Source of the DNA: Citrifermentans bremense R1
GTDB lineage: Bacteria > Desulfobacterota > Desulfuromonadia > Geobacterales > Geobacteraceae
DNA length: 64,000 nt
Reading direction: 5' to 3'
NCBI RefSeq assembly: GCF_000426865.1
Contig: NZ_KE384581.1
Coordinates: forward strand, 280,558-344,557
Below the pieces are notes generated by a model, which was not told the origin of the DNA, did not search any database, and was given only the letters and a program-made list of their open reading frames with translations. Positions 50,297 through 59,771 of the stretch are shown piece by piece. The number at the start of each line of letters is the position of its first letter. The first letter of the stretch is position 1. The translations under genes were made by a program, and so were the position numbers.

Positions 50297-51619
50297 ATGA
50301 AACCAATTATTGCCATCGTCGGGCGCCCGAACGTCGGGAAGTCCACCCTCTTCAACAGGCTGGTCGGGCGCCGCAAGGCGATGGTCGACGATATGCCCGG
50401 GGTGACCCGGGACCGAAACTACGCGGAGGTGAGCCGCTTCGACGTCCCCTTTATCCTGGTTGATACCGGCGGCTTCGAGCCCGAGACCTCCGACCGGCTT
50501 TTGCAGCAGATGAGGGAGCAGTCCCGCTTCGCCATGGACGAGGCGGACCTGATCCTCTTCATCATGGACGCCCGCGGGGGGCTGACCCCTGCCGACCGTG
50601 ACGTCGTGGACATGCTCCGGCGCATCAACAAGCCGGTCTTCTACATCATCAACAAGGTGGACGGGGAAAAGCAGGAGGCCGAGGCGGGCGATTTCTATTC
50701 GCTTGGGGTCGATCACATCCACACCATCTCCGCCGAGCACAACCGCGGCGTGGGCGATCTGATGGACGAGGTGCTGGCCGCCATCCCCTACGACCGGGAG
50801 AAGGAGCAGGACGAGGAGATCACCAGGATCGCGGTGGTCGGGCGCCCGAACGTCGGCAAGTCCACCCTGGTGAACCGGCTTTTGGGGTACGAGCGCGTGG
50901 TGGCGAACCCCACCGCCGGCACCACGAGGGACGCGGTCGACACCCGCTTCACGGTGAACAAGAAGCCCTACCTCTTGATCGACACGGCGGGGATCCGCAG
51001 GAAAGGGAAGACGGTCCAGAAGGTGGAGAAGTACTCGGTCATGGACGCGCTGCGCTCCATCGAGCGCGCCGACGTGGTCCTCATCGTGCTGAACGCGGAA
51101 GAAGGTGTTACCGAGCAGGACTCGAAGATCGCGGGATATGCCTACGAGGCGGGGCGCGGCTGCATCTTCGTGGTGAACAAGTGGGACACCCTGCAAAAGG
51201 ACAACTCCAGCATCGCCAAGTTCACCGAGGAGATCCGGCGCAACTTCAAGTACCTCCCCTTCGCGCCGATCCTGTTCGTCTCGGCGGAAACCGGGCAGAG
51301 GACCGGCAAGATCATCGCCGAGGTGGACCAGGTGATGGAGCAGTACTGCAAGCGCGTCACCACCGGCGAGTTGAACCGGGTCTTCACCCAGGCGGTGGAC
51401 GAGAACCACGCGCCCCTTTCCGCGGGAAGAAGGGTGAAGTTCTACTTCGCCACGCAGGTGGCGGTAAAGCCCCCCTCTTTCGTCGTCTTCACCAACTGCC
51501 CTGAGGGGATCCACTTCTCCTATGAGCGCTATATCATGAACCGGTTTAGAGAGGCCTTCGGTTTCAACGGCACGCCGCTGAAGCTGATTTTCCGCGGCAG
51601 GGACAAGAAAGACGCCTAA
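50297..51619 (+). CDS. der: Ribosome-biogenesis GTPase Der (EngA)
   Basis: Der has two tandem GTPase domains and is needed for 50S ribosomal subunit maturation. The 440-residue product carries two G1 motifs, both GRPNVGKST (residues 9-17 and about 181-189). Each is followed by a G3 motif (DTGGF; DTAGI) and NKxD (NKVDG; NKWDT). A C-terminal KH-like domain runs from about residue 350 ([23 protein letters not shown]). The signalling genes begin 77 bases downstream. Confidence 0.97.
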   Translation: MKPIIAIVGRPNVGKSTLFNRLVGRRKAMVDDMPGVTRDRNYAEVSRFDVPFILVDTGGFEPETSDRLLQQMREQSRFAMDEADLILFIMDARGGLTPADRDVVDMLRRINKPVFYIINKVDGEKQEAEAGDFYSLGVDHIHTISAEHNRGVGDLMDEVLAAIPYDREKEQDEEITRIAVVGRPNVGKSTLVNRLLGYERVVANPTAGTTRDAVDTRFTVNKKPYLLIDTAGIRRKGKTVQKVEKYSVMDALRSIERADVVLIVLNAEEGVTEQDSKIAGYAYEAGRGCIFVVNKWDTLQKDNSSIAKFTEEIRRNFKYLPFAPILFVSAETGQRTGKIIAEVDQVMEQYCKRVTTGELNRVFTQAVDENHAPLSAGRRVKFYFATQVAVKPPSFVVFTNCPEGIHFSYERYIMNRFREAFGFNGTPLKLIFRGRDKKDA

Positions 51620-51626
51620 ATCATCC

Positions 51627-51655
51627 TTGCCTTGCCCGATACGATGGTTTAGTAT
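51627..51655 (+). promoter_or_regulatory. Possible promoter of the chemosensory cluster
   Basis: TTGCCT (51627-51632), 17 bases, TAGTAT (51650-51655), about 40 bases before the PATAN-REC gene. Read-through from der is also possible because no terminator is visible. Confidence 0.4.
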
Positions 51656-51696
51656 ATGCCAATTTTTAACCCACCCCCCATGAGAGAGCGGCATCC

Positions 51697-53475
51697 ATGA
51701 GTCTTGTCGGCAACTTGGAAGATCTCGGACTTGGTGAGATCCTGCAGATCGTCAGCTTGAGCAGGAGATCCGGCGTGCTCTCCCTCGAAAGCCGGGGGAG
51801 GGAGGCGCGGGTGATCTTCCGCAACGGCCAGGTGATCCGCGCCAACTCGACCACCTTCCAGCAAAACCTGGGGGAAGTGCTGATCCAGCAGGGGGTCATC
51901 GACCTGGCCATCCTGAAGCGCGCCCTGAGCATCCAGGCGGAGGAGGGGTACTCCCAGCTTCTGGGCGGCATCATGATCGACCGCTTCGGGGTGAGCGCCG
52001 ACGCCATCGAGGCGGTGGTGCGGGAGCAGATCGAGAACGTGGTCTACTCCCTGTTCGCCTGGGCCGAGGGGACCTTCGAGTTCGAGCTGCAGGAGGTGAA
52101 CGAGGCGGACAGCACCAGGCTCGACCCCGTGCAGTTCATGCTGAAGCAGGGGTTGAACCCCCAGTACCTGGCCATGGAAGGCTCCCGCATCATCGACGAG
52201 CAGCGCCACCGCGGCGAGTCGGGGGAAGGGTGGGACCCGCCTGCTGCGCCCGAGGAAACCCTCGACCTTGCCTTCGACCTGTTGCAGGACGCGCCGCCCC
52301 AGCCAGTGGCGTCCGCAGCGCCGATTCCCACGCCCGATTTCACGCCCCAGCAACCAGACGAGCAGCCAGACGAGCAGCTTTTCCCTGCCGACCCTTTCGC
52401 GAGCGCCGCCGAGGCCGAAGAGCCTGCCGCGGCGGAGGCCCCAAGCCGCCTGGTGCTCGTGGACGACGACCCCGAGACGCTGGCCGCGCTGGCCGGGCTT
52501 TTGGAGCGGGAGGGGTACCTCGTGGACGCCCTGGAGAAGGGAGAGGACGCCCTGATCCGTGTCGACTCCCTCTTTCGCGAAGGGGTGCAGCCCACCGTAG
52601 TGGTCGACCTGATCATGCCGAGGATGGACGGCACCGGCATCCTGGGGGGGCTCGAATTGATGGAGCTTGTGCGCAACAACTTTCCCGAGATCCAGCTTCT
52701 GGGCCTTTCCGACTTCCACAACGACGAGGCGCAAAAAAAGCTGCGCAGCATGGGGATTCCCATCCTGATCAAGCCGCTCAAGGGGGAGCTTGAGGATGCG
52801 CTGGACGTCTTCGCCCCCAGGCTTTTCAAGGCGCTAGCCAACCTCTCTTCGGTGGAGGAAGTCAGTTTCAGCAGCGTCAACATAGGCGACGAGTTGAGGC
52901 TGGAGCTGGGAGAAGAGCCGGCGCTCGCGGCGCCGCACGCAAATCAGAGCACCGGGATATCGCAGCTGCGCGGCATGCTGGAGGAGTTGAACAACCCGCA
53001 ATTGGGGGGCGGGATCATCCTTTTGGTGCTCCGTTTCGCCGCCGAATTCGTGAATCGGGCCGTGGTGCTGCTGGTCAAGAAGGAGGCCGTGCAGGGGCTC
53101 GGCCAATTCGGGCTTCAGGATAAGGACGGTAGTGCCGATTATAGAATCAGGAACCTAAGCATTCCCAAGGCGGAAGCATCGCTCTTTACCGAGGTGCTGG
53201 AGACCCGGTTCCCCGTGAAGGGGGAGGTGGAGCCCAGCCACTGGAGCAACTACTTCCTTGAGCAGCTAGGCGGCGGGCGCCCTGCCGAGGTGTTTGTCGG
53301 GCCGATCGTAAGCGAGGGGAAGGTAGTTGCCGTGCTCTACGGCGACAACCTCCCGGACGAGAAGCCTATAGGCGACACCGATTCGCTGGAGATATTCCTG
53401 AGCCAGGCCGGCATCGCGATGGAGAAAGCCCTGCTGCAGCGCAGGCTGCAAGACCAGGGACGGGGAGAAATTTGA
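51697..53475 (+). CDS. PATAN (DUF4388)-receiver-GAF-like signalling protein
   Basis: The 592-residue protein opens with a PATAN/DUF4388 domain (residues 1-150: MSLVGNLEDLGLGEILQIV, GVLSLESRGREARVIFRNG), common in delta-proteobacterial signalling. An acidic/Pro linker leads to a receiver (about 248-375: LVLVDDDPETL, phospho-acceptor Asp in VVVDLIMPRMDG, Lys in LIKPLKG). The C-terminal ~190 residues look like a GAF-type fold (LRFAAEFVNRAVVLLVKKEAVQGLGQFG ... VFVGPIVSEGKVVAVLYGD). It is probably an input or scaffolding component of the chemosensory cluster. cheY follows after one base. Confidence 0.85.
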   Translation: MSLVGNLEDLGLGEILQIVSLSRRSGVLSLESRGREARVIFRNGQVIRANSTTFQQNLGEVLIQQGVIDLAILKRALSIQAEEGYSQLLGGIMIDRFGVSADAIEAVVREQIENVVYSLFAWAEGTFEFELQEVNEADSTRLDPVQFMLKQGLNPQYLAMEGSRIIDEQRHRGESGEGWDPPAAPEETLDLAFDLLQDAPPQPVASAAPIPTPDFTPQQPDEQPDEQLFPADPFASAAEAEEPAAAEAPSRLVLVDDDPETLAALAGLLEREGYLVDALEKGEDALIRVDSLFREGVQPTVVVDLIMPRMDGTGILGGLELMELVRNNFPEIQLLGLSDFHNDEAQKKLRSMGIPILIKPLKGELEDALDVFAPRLFKALANLSSVEEVSFSSVNIGDELRLELGEEPALAAPHANQSTGISQLRGMLEELNNPQLGGGIILLVLRFAAEFVNRAVVLLVKKEAVQGLGQFGLQDKDGSADYRIRNLSIPKAEASLFTEVLETRFPVKGEVEPSHWSNYFLEQLGGGRPAEVFVGPIVSEGKVVAVLYGDNLPDEKPIGDTDSLEIFLSQAGIAMEKALLQRRLQDQGRGEI

Positions 53476-53476
53476 C

Positions 53477-53842
53477 GTGAAGAGGATTTTGATAGCAGAG
53501 GATTCGAACACCATGCGTTCCATGCTGGTGTCGACCATAGACGAGTTGGAGAAGTACAGCATAGTGGAAGCCGCCAGCGGGTTCGAAGCCCTGCGTCTTT
53601 TGCCGCGCGAGCAGGTGGACCTGATCATCACCGACATCAACATGCCCGACATAAACGGCCTGGAGCTGATCAGCTACGTGCGCAACAACCCCAACTACCA
53701 GTTGATCCCGCTCTTCATCGTTTCCACCGAGAGCGGCGAGAAGGACCTGGAGAAGGGATTGGCCCTGGGGGCTAACGAGTACATCGTGAAGCCGTTCGAC
53801 CCGGTCCGGCTGCAGGAGCTGGTCTCCAAGTATCTCGACTAA
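53477..53842 (+). CDS. cheY: CheY-like single-domain response regulator (first)
   Basis: The 121-residue receiver has the acidic pair in ILIAEDSNTMR, phospho-acceptor Asp53 in IITDINMPDINGLEL, Thr-equivalent Ser/Thr in FIVSTES, and Lys in YIVKPFD. It has no output domain. The start is GTG at 53477, one base after the preceding stop, with GGGGAG upstream. It is the probable phosphoryl acceptor of the CheA encoded after a 257-base gap. Confidence 0.93.
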   Translation: MKRILIAEDSNTMRSMLVSTIDELEKYSIVEAASGFEALRLLPREQVDLIITDINMPDINGLELISYVRNNPNYQLIPLFIVSTESGEKDLEKGLALGANEYIVKPFDPVRLQELVSKYLD

Positions 53843-53849
53843 ACTGCCG

Positions 53850-54074
53850 TTCAATGTTCAACGTTCGAGAGGCATTCCGGCCAGTAGCGCCCCGTACCGC
53901 GACGGCACCGTCAAGATGGAGCAAACGGAAGAGATGCTGTAGCTGAACGTTGACCCTAGAACGTTGAACCGGTTTTAAGTTAGAGCCGTCACGATGGACT
54001 CGAACGCGAGCAAATGCAGCAATTGAACGTTGAACATGTTTCAGAGGTGCAGTTGCTGAACGTTGAACATTGAA
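53850..54074. repeat. 225-bp element with perfect 17-bp terminal inverted repeats
   Basis: TTCAATGTTCAACGTTC at 53850-53866 is exactly inverted at 54058-54074. Inside are further GAACGTTGAAC words (near 53963, 53979 and 54024), and two more GAACGTT words follow just after the right end. No coding sequence is inside. The layout is MITE-like: short, non-coding, with terminal inverted repeats. It separates the first cheY from cheA. Confidence 0.75.
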
Positions 54075-54099
54075 CGTTGAACGTTTTTGGGAAGGGTCT

Positions 54100-56160
54100 A
54101 TGAGCGTTGACGAAAGCATAGGGAAGGCGGTTAAGGATTTCCTGGCGGAAGCAGAGGAAATCCTGGACCAGCTGAGCCTGGATCTGGTCTCCTTGAGCGA
54201 CTGCGCGGACGGCGGCGAATGCAGCCCGGACCTGGTGAACTCGGTCTTCCGCGGGGCGCACTCGCTGAAAGGGCTCGCGGGGATGTTCGGCTTCACCGAT
54301 ATCGCCGAGCTTGGGCACCACCTGGAGAACCTCCTCGACGCGCTTAGGCTGGGCAAGGTGGAGCTGGACCAGTCCGTGGTGAGTACGCTCTTCGAGTCGA
54401 CGGAGCTTTTGGGGACGCTGGTCAGAAACGCGGGCGAAGCGGTGGCGGAGCCGGTTGATCTCTCCGCCGCCATGCAGCACATCAACGATTGCCTCAGCAA
54501 AAAACCGGCGGGAGCGGGCGATTCGCCGCTGGCCAAGCTGAACCTCCCCGAGCGCGTCCTTAGCTCCATGACCGAGTACGAGGAGCACCGGCTCCTGGAG
54601 AACGTGAAGAAGGGGCGCCGGATCTATTCGATCCACATCTCGCTGCAGTTGACCAGCTTCGACTCGGACCTCATGGAGTTGACCGAGCAGTTGAAACTCG
54701 TGGGCGAGGTGATCAGTACCCTCCCCTCCGCCTCGGGGGGGCTCGCCGGCGGCATCGACTTCGAGATCCTCTTCGGCTGCGACCTGGAGGGCGCGGAACT
54801 CGCGCCGCTCATCGACCGCGACAACCTGGAGCTGACCGAGTTCGGGAAGCCGGCCGCCGCACCCGCCGTATCCGGTCGCGCCGCGGAGCCGGGACAGGCG
54901 CCGGACCAGGAGCCGGCCGAAGAGGAAGCCCACCTCCCGGCACCGGTCGAGCCGGGGGGGATCAGCGCCAAGAGCATGAGCCGGACGGTCCGGGTGGATA
55001 TCGGCAAGCTGGACCTTTTGATGAACATCGTGGGCGAACTGGTGCTCTCGCACTCCATGATCGCCGACGTGGCGGGGCGCATGCGCCTTAACGGGCTCCA
55101 CGTCCCTTCGCAGGAGCTGGGGAAGGCGGCCAAGGGGCTGGAGAAGAAGCTTTCCGAACTGCAGAAGGGGGTCATGGAGATCCGCATGATCCCGGTGGGG
55201 CAACTCTTCGAGAAGATGTCCCGCATCGTCAGGAAGATCTCCCGCGAGCAGGGAAAGAAGGTGGAGTTGAAGCTCTTCGGGGCGGATACCGAGCTGGACA
55301 AGCTGATCATCGAGGACATCTCCGACCCGGTGATGCACATCGTGAGAAACTCCATCGACCACGGCATCGAGACCCCCGAGGCGCGGGTGGCCGCCGGCAA
55401 GGACGAGAAGGGGACCATAACCCTTTCCTCCTACCAGAAGGGGAATCACGTAGTCATCGAGGTGGACGACGACGGCGGCGGCATCGACGTATCAAGGGTG
55501 AAGCAGAAGGCGCTGCAGCTCGGGATGATCGGCACGCTCGACGAGGTGAGCGATCGCGACGCCTTGGACTTCATCTTCCGCCCGGGCTTTTCCACCACCG
55601 ACACGGTGAGCGAGATCTCCGGCCGGGGCGTCGGCATGGACGTGGTGCGCACCAACATAGCCGCCCTCTCCGGCATGATCGACCTGGAGAACTACCCCGG
55701 GCAGGGGGCGCGCTTCATCATCACGCTCCCCATCACGCTCGCCATCATCAAGGCGCTCATCATCACCGCGGCCGGCCGTACCTACGCGCTTCCCATCACC
55801 TCGGTCCTCGAAAGCATCATCGTGGAGCAAAAGGAGATCATGACCGTGGAGCGCAAGGAGGTGATCCAGCTGCGCGAGGCGACCCTTCCGCTTTTGCGCC
55901 TCTCCGAGTTCTTCCAGCTGAAGGGGGGGGAGTCGTCGCCCGAGTCGTGCTACGTGGTGGTGGTGGGGGTTGCCGAGAAACGCCTGGGGATCGTGGTCGA
56001 CGACCTTTTGGGGCAGCAGGACATCGTGATCAAGTCCATCGGCGACACCTTCGCCGGCTTCCGCGGCATCTCGGGAGCGGCGGACCTGGGGGACCAGCGC
56101 ACCATCCTGGTGCTCGACGTGGGTAGCGTGATCGGCGAGGCGACCCGGGGGAGTGCCTGA
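54100..56160 (+). CDS. cheA: Chemotaxis histidine kinase CheA
   Basis: The 686-residue kinase has an HPt (P1) domain with phospho-His54 in RGAHSLKGLAGM. A P2-like RRM-fold region follows (about 155-235: IYSIHISLQLTSFDSDL), then an acidic/Pro linker, and the P3 dimerisation helix (VRVDIGKLDLLMNIVGELV, about 305-370). The P4 ATPase has the N box HIVRNSIDHGIE, then DDDGGGID and GRGVGMDVV. A P5 CheW-like domain is at the C terminus. The ATG at 54100 has GGGAAGGG 3 bases upstream. Its stop overlaps the ATPase start by one base. It is the only CheA in the window. Confidence 0.96.
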   Translation: MSVDESIGKAVKDFLAEAEEILDQLSLDLVSLSDCADGGECSPDLVNSVFRGAHSLKGLAGMFGFTDIAELGHHLENLLDALRLGKVELDQSVVSTLFESTELLGTLVRNAGEAVAEPVDLSAAMQHINDCLSKKPAGAGDSPLAKLNLPERVLSSMTEYEEHRLLENVKKGRRIYSIHISLQLTSFDSDLMELTEQLKLVGEVISTLPSASGGLAGGIDFEILFGCDLEGAELAPLIDRDNLELTEFGKPAAAPAVSGRAAEPGQAPDQEPAEEEAHLPAPVEPGGISAKSMSRTVRVDIGKLDLLMNIVGELVLSHSMIADVAGRMRLNGLHVPSQELGKAAKGLEKKLSELQKGVMEIRMIPVGQLFEKMSRIVRKISREQGKKVELKLFGADTELDKLIIEDISDPVMHIVRNSIDHGIETPEARVAAGKDEKGTITLSSYQKGNHVVIEVDDDGGGIDVSRVKQKALQLGMIGTLDEVSDRDALDFIFRPGFSTTDTVSEISGRGVGMDVVRTNIAALSGMIDLENYPGQGARFIITLPITLAIIKALIITAAGRTYALPITSVLESIIVEQKEIMTVERKEVIQLREATLPLLRLSEFFQLKGGESSPESCYVVVVGVAEKRLGIVVDDLLGQQDIVIKSIGDTFAGFRGISGAADLGDQRTILVLDVGSVIGEATRGSA

Positions 56161-56960
56161 TGTACAAAGAGTTTTACGGCCTGGCCGAAAAGCCGTTCAG
56201 CAAGACCCCGGATCCCCGTTTTCTCTATATGAGCTCGGGGCACCAGGAGGCCCTGGCGCGGCTTGAGTACGCGGTGGAAGAGAGCGAGATCGCCCTTTTG
56301 ACCGGCGACATCGGCTGCGGCAAGACCACCATTTCGCGCGCGCTCATGGACCGGATGGGGGACCGCTACCACTTCCTGTTCGTGTTCAACCCGAGGCTCA
56401 CAGCTGACGAGCTTTTGCGCGTGATCGCGTCGGGTCTTCAGGTGGAGAGCCCTTCGCTGCAAAAAGATCTGCTGCTGCAGGAGATCACCGGCGCGCTCTA
56501 CCGCATGCACGGCGAGGGCCGCATCCCGGTGGTGGTCATCGACGAGGCCCAGCTGATCCCGGACCGCGAGCTCTTCGACGAGTTGCGGCTGTTGACCAAC
56601 TTCCAACTCGACGACATGAACCTGGTCAGCGTCATCGTCATGGGGCAGCCGGAGTTGCGCGGCATGCTGGCCTCGCCGGTTTACGAACCGTTCCGCCAGC
56701 GCATCTCGCTCAACTTCCACCTGGCGCCGCTGGGGCTGGAGGAAACCCTGGAGTACCTCGATTTCCGCATCGTCGCGGCCGGAGGGGAGCCTGGGCTGTT
56801 CTCGCCCGACGCGGTGCAGCGGATCTACGAGCTTTCCGGAGGGGTGCCGCGCCGGATCAACTCGGTGGCCACCAACGCCCTTCTCATCGGCTTTGGAAGG
56901 GACGCCTCCTGGATCGATGCTTCCATCGTCGAGGAGACCGCGGCGGAGCTGCTCTCCTAG
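56160..56960 (+). CDS. ExeA-like AAA ATPase in the che cluster
   Basis: This 266-residue AAA ATPase resembles GspA/ExeA and transposition-type (TniB/MuB) ATPases. It begins with the ExeA motif FYGLAEKPFSKTPDPRFLY, has Walker A GDIGCGKT (residues 49-56), Walker B VVVIDEAQ (about 120-127), and sensor/arginine motifs GQPELRGML and GVPRRINSVA. ExeA assembles secretin machinery, so this protein may link the chemosensory pathway to pilus or secretion function. There is no membrane span or peptidoglycan-binding domain. Its start overlaps the cheA stop (TGATG), so it is translated with CheA. Confidence 0.88.
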   Translation: MYKEFYGLAEKPFSKTPDPRFLYMSSGHQEALARLEYAVEESEIALLTGDIGCGKTTISRALMDRMGDRYHFLFVFNPRLTADELLRVIASGLQVESPSLQKDLLLQEITGALYRMHGEGRIPVVVIDEAQLIPDRELFDELRLLTNFQLDDMNLVSVIVMGQPELRGMLASPVYEPFRQRISLNFHLAPLGLEETLEYLDFRIVAAGGEPGLFSPDAVQRIYELSGGVPRRINSVATNALLIGFGRDASWIDASIVEETAAELLS

Positions 56961-57003
56961 CAATTCAAAGCAGCAGACAGAACGGACAACGGGTTTAGGG
57001 ACT

Positions 57004-57831
57004 ATGAATCTAGCCGAGATCAGAAAGAAGGCTCTCAGGGGAGAGACGCAAGGTACCGCCAGGGAAGAGGCTTCCGAGCCGGTGGCGTCGTGGCAGATCC
57101 CCGTCATCGATCCGTCCCCGGTTGCCGTGGTGGACGACCCGCTTAAGTTTCCCGCAGCCGATTTCGGCGTCGAGGAGTTTCCCGCGCCGGAGTTCGACGC
57201 GCCGGGGGGCGAGGGGGGGGCACAGGTCCCGTGGCGGGCCGAGACGAGCCGGCAGCCGGCTGCGGAGACGAACAGCCTGCAGTTGCTTGCGCTTCCCTGC
57301 GATGACGACCCCGACGACTTCGACCCCGCGACCGTCATCCTCAGGGGGCGGGAAACCGCTTCCTTCGAGGGGGAGCTTTCCCAGCAGGAAGAGGTGGCGG
57401 CGGCCAGCGTGGAGCTTCTCTGTTTCAGGGTGGCCAACGAGGAATACGCCATCAGCATCATGGACATCAAGGAGATCATCAAGCCGCGCGAGGTGACCGA
57501 GGTGCCCCGGGTACCCGACTTCGTGCGCGGCATACTCTCCCTGCGCGGCAACATCATCCCCATCTTCGACATGCGGGTGCGCCTGGGGCTTGCCGGCGGC
57601 TCCCGCTCCGAGCGCGAACGGGTCATCGTGGTGAGCCGCCAGGGCGGCTTCGCCGGGGTGCTGGTCGACGAGGTGGTCCAGGTGGTGCGCATACCCGAGG
57701 AGGGGATCGAGCCTCCCCCTGTGGTGCTTGAGGGAATAGACCGGGAATTCGTGCTCGGCATCGGCCGGGTCGCCGGCAGGATGCTGATCCTGCTCGACAT
57801 GGAAAAGGTGCTGGACGTAGGGCTTTTGTAG
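57004..57831 (+). CDS. cheW: CheW with long N-terminal extension
   Basis: The 275-residue protein ends in a CheW domain (about 138-275: VELLCFRVANEEYAISIMDIKEIIKP, VRGILSLRGNIIPIFDMRVRLG, ERVIVVSRQGGFAGVLVDEV). A Pro/Glu/Asp-rich, probably disordered extension of about 135 residues precedes it. Standard CheW is about 160 residues. The extension may reach the neighbouring ATPase or PATAN protein, which is inference. It starts 44 bases after the ATPase gene. Confidence 0.92.
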   Translation: MNLAEIRKKALRGETQGTAREEASEPVASWQIPVIDPSPVAVVDDPLKFPAADFGVEEFPAPEFDAPGGEGGAQVPWRAETSRQPAAETNSLQLLALPCDDDPDDFDPATVILRGRETASFEGELSQQEEVAAASVELLCFRVANEEYAISIMDIKEIIKPREVTEVPRVPDFVRGILSLRGNIIPIFDMRVRLGLAGGSRSERERVIVVSRQGGFAGVLVDEVVQVVRIPEEGIEPPPVVLEGIDREFVLGIGRVAGRMLILLDMEKVLDVGLL

Positions 57832-57853
57832 CAGGCCGCGGGGAGGGAGTCGC

Positions 57854-58252
57854 ATGGAGAAAAACAGGATCCTTGTAGTCGAGGACGAGGAGAGCTTGCT
57901 GAAACTGGAGAGCATACTCTTCACCTCGAAGGGGTACCAGGTGACCGGCGTCAGGGGCGGGGTCGATGCCTTGCGCTCCATCTCGCAGGATCGGCCGGAT
58001 CTCGTGGTGCTCGACATCATGCTTCCCGACATGGATGGGTTCGAGGTCTGCCGCAGCATCAAGCAGGACCCGGAGACGAGGTCCATTCCCGTTGTCATGC
58101 TCACCGCGAAAAAGAGCAGCCGCGACCTTGAGGCCGGCCGCGTCGCCGGGGCCGACGCCTACATCACCAAGCCTTTCAAATCGGTGAAGGTGCTCGAGGT
58201 GATCGGGGGGCTTTTGGGGAACCAGGCGACCGGCAGGGGAGACCGTTCTTGA
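57854..58252 (+). CDS. CheY-like single-domain response regulator (second)
   Basis: The 132-residue receiver has acidic residues in ILVVEDEESLL, Asp54 in VVLDIMLPDMDG, Thr in MLTAKKS, and Lys in YITKPFKSV. The LPDMDGFEVC style is closer to PleD-like receivers than to the first CheY. It starts 22 bases after cheW with GGGAGG upstream and overlaps the next CheW gene by four bases. Confidence 0.92.
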   Translation: MEKNRILVVEDEESLLKLESILFTSKGYQVTGVRGGVDALRSISQDRPDLVVLDIMLPDMDGFEVCRSIKQDPETRSIPVVMLTAKKSSRDLEAGRVAGADAYITKPFKSVKVLEVIGGLLGNQATGRGDRS

Positions 58253-58761
58253 CGACACAGGAGTTGCAGGAAATACAGGTTGCCTGCCTGAAGATGGGAG
58301 ACGGGCTCTACGCCGTCGACATCATGAGGATCAGGGAGATCATCCGGGTCCCGAGGCTCGCCCCGCTCCCCCGGGCGCTCCCCTTCGTGGAGGGGGTGAT
58401 CAACCTGCGGGGGAGCGTGATCCCGGTGGTGGACCTAAGGAAGAGGTTCGGGCTTCCCCCTGCCGAGAACGCGGAAACCGCCCGCCTTTTGATACTTTCC
58501 ATTTCCGGCCAGCCGATTGCCCTCATGGTGGACGAGGTGACCGAGATGATCACCATTCCGCTTCGGGAGCTGAAGGCGCCGCCGCGAGGGGTGCGCATCG
58601 TCGGCGGCGAGTACATGGTCGGGCTCTGCCTGGTGCGCGAGGTGCCGGTCATGCTGCTCAATATAGACGCTCTGCTTACCTTCCAGGAAAAAGCTGAGCT
58701 CGGCATCTTCTCCCCCCAGACGGGGGGCACTTCCACGAACAAAAAGAGCTCCGCATGCTGA
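58249..58761 (+). CDS. cheW: CheW coupling protein (second)
   Basis: The 170-residue CheW has standard length: VACLKMGDGLYAVDIMRIREIIRVP, FVEGVINLRGSVIPVVDLRKRFG, RLLILSISGQPIALMVDEV. The start is a TTG at 58249 inside the TTGA overlap with the cheY stop, with GGGGAG 8 bases upstream. Two CheW proteins for one CheA could couple two receptor types or two branches. Confidence 0.93.
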   Translation: MTTQELQEIQVACLKMGDGLYAVDIMRIREIIRVPRLAPLPRALPFVEGVINLRGSVIPVVDLRKRFGLPPAENAETARLLILSISGQPIALMVDEVTEMITIPLRELKAPPRGVRIVGGEYMVGLCLVREVPVMLLNIDALLTFQEKAELGIFSPQTGGTSTNKKSSAC

Positions 58762-59762
58762 TTGTCTGCCCCAATTGCAAGAAAAGGTTCAACGTGGATC
58801 CGGGAACGCCGGATCAGCCCAAGAAGCTTCGCTGCTCCAACTGCCGGGCCGTTTTCCGCCTGGTCAGGAAGGGGGAGCGCAGCGAGGGGGCAAAGGCCAA
58901 GCTCAAGGTGGTGATCGCCAACGAGAGTGCGGCCTTCTGCCAGGCCGTGGAGAAGGTGCTTGCCCACGAGTCGTTCCAGCTCTTTCTCTGCACCGACGGG
59001 AAAGAGGCCCTGGAAACGGTGCAGCAGGTGACGCCGGACGTGCTGCTTCTAGACGTCGCACTTCCCACCATGTTCGGTTTCGAGGTTTGCGAAAGGGTGC
59101 GTCAGGACCCGGCGCTGGCCAACGTGAAGATCGTGCTGATCGCCTCCATTTACGACAAGACCCGCTACAAGAGGTCCCCCAATTCGCTTTACGGCGCCGA
59201 CGACTACATCGAGAAGCACCACATTCCCGATTCGCTGGTCCCGATGATCTACCGCCTTGCCTCCGGAAGCGAGCCGCAGGCCCAAAGCCCGACCGAAAAC
59301 GAGCTGGCAGAGCAGGAGGAGACCCGCAGCGAGATCCGCCAGTGCGAGGTGGAGGAAACCTCCACGGTAGAGGCGGCAGCGCCGGCAGCGGAGCCCGCGG
59401 CGGCAGCGGCCGTGGCGGCGGTGCAGCCGGACCAGTCGGACTGGTCGGACCTGTCGGACAGCGCCCCGGCACCCGCGGCAGCGCCCTCACCTGCACCTGC
59501 TTCCGCGGAGACCACGCCTGAGCATGTGAAGGCACGGCGCCTGGCCAGGATCATCGTTTCGGACATCGTCCTTTACAACCAGGCCAAGGTCGAGCAGGGG
59601 GTGCGAGAGGGGACGTTCCACCAGCTGTTGGCCGACGACATCCGCGAGGGGGAAAACCTCTACCGGCAAAGGGTGTCCCAGCAGGTGCGCGACACCACCT
59701 CGTTCCTGAAGGAAGCCTTCGAGGAAGTAATCGCAAAAAAACGCGCCGAACTGAACGCCTAG
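58755..59762 (+). CDS. Zinc-ribbon plus degenerate receiver protein
   Basis: The 335-residue protein starts with an MJ0042-type zinc ribbon: CPNC (Cys5, Cys8) and CSNC (Cys27, Cys30). A receiver-like domain follows (about 52-170). Its acidic pair is lost (VIANESAAF), although an acceptor-like Asp remains in LLLDVALPTMFG and a Lys in DYIEKHH. An Ala/Pro linker leads to a helical C-terminal domain (ARRLARIIVSDIVLYNQAKVEQG) like those of some gliding-motility regulators. It overlaps the cheW stop by seven bases. It may act as a phosphorylation-independent adaptor. Confidence 0.8.
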   Translation: MLIVCPNCKKRFNVDPGTPDQPKKLRCSNCRAVFRLVRKGERSEGAKAKLKVVIANESAAFCQAVEKVLAHESFQLFLCTDGKEALETVQQVTPDVLLLDVALPTMFGFEVCERVRQDPALANVKIVLIASIYDKTRYKRSPNSLYGADDYIEKHHIPDSLVPMIYRLASGSEPQAQSPTENELAEQEETRSEIRQCEVEETSTVEAAAPAAEPAAAAAVAAVQPDQSDWSDLSDSAPAPAAAPSPAPASAETTPEHVKARRLARIIVSDIVLYNQAKVEQGVREGTFHQLLADDIREGENLYRQRVSQQVRDTTSFLKEAFEEVIAKKRAELNA

Positions 59763-59771
59763 GAGTCACTT

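Noticed and set aside
55950-57800. Long minus-strand frames across cheA, the ATPase and cheW, and similarly at 59759-61429
   Set aside because: Ser/Arg-rich shadow translations; the plus strand has complete, motif-verified genes with overlapping starts and stops.
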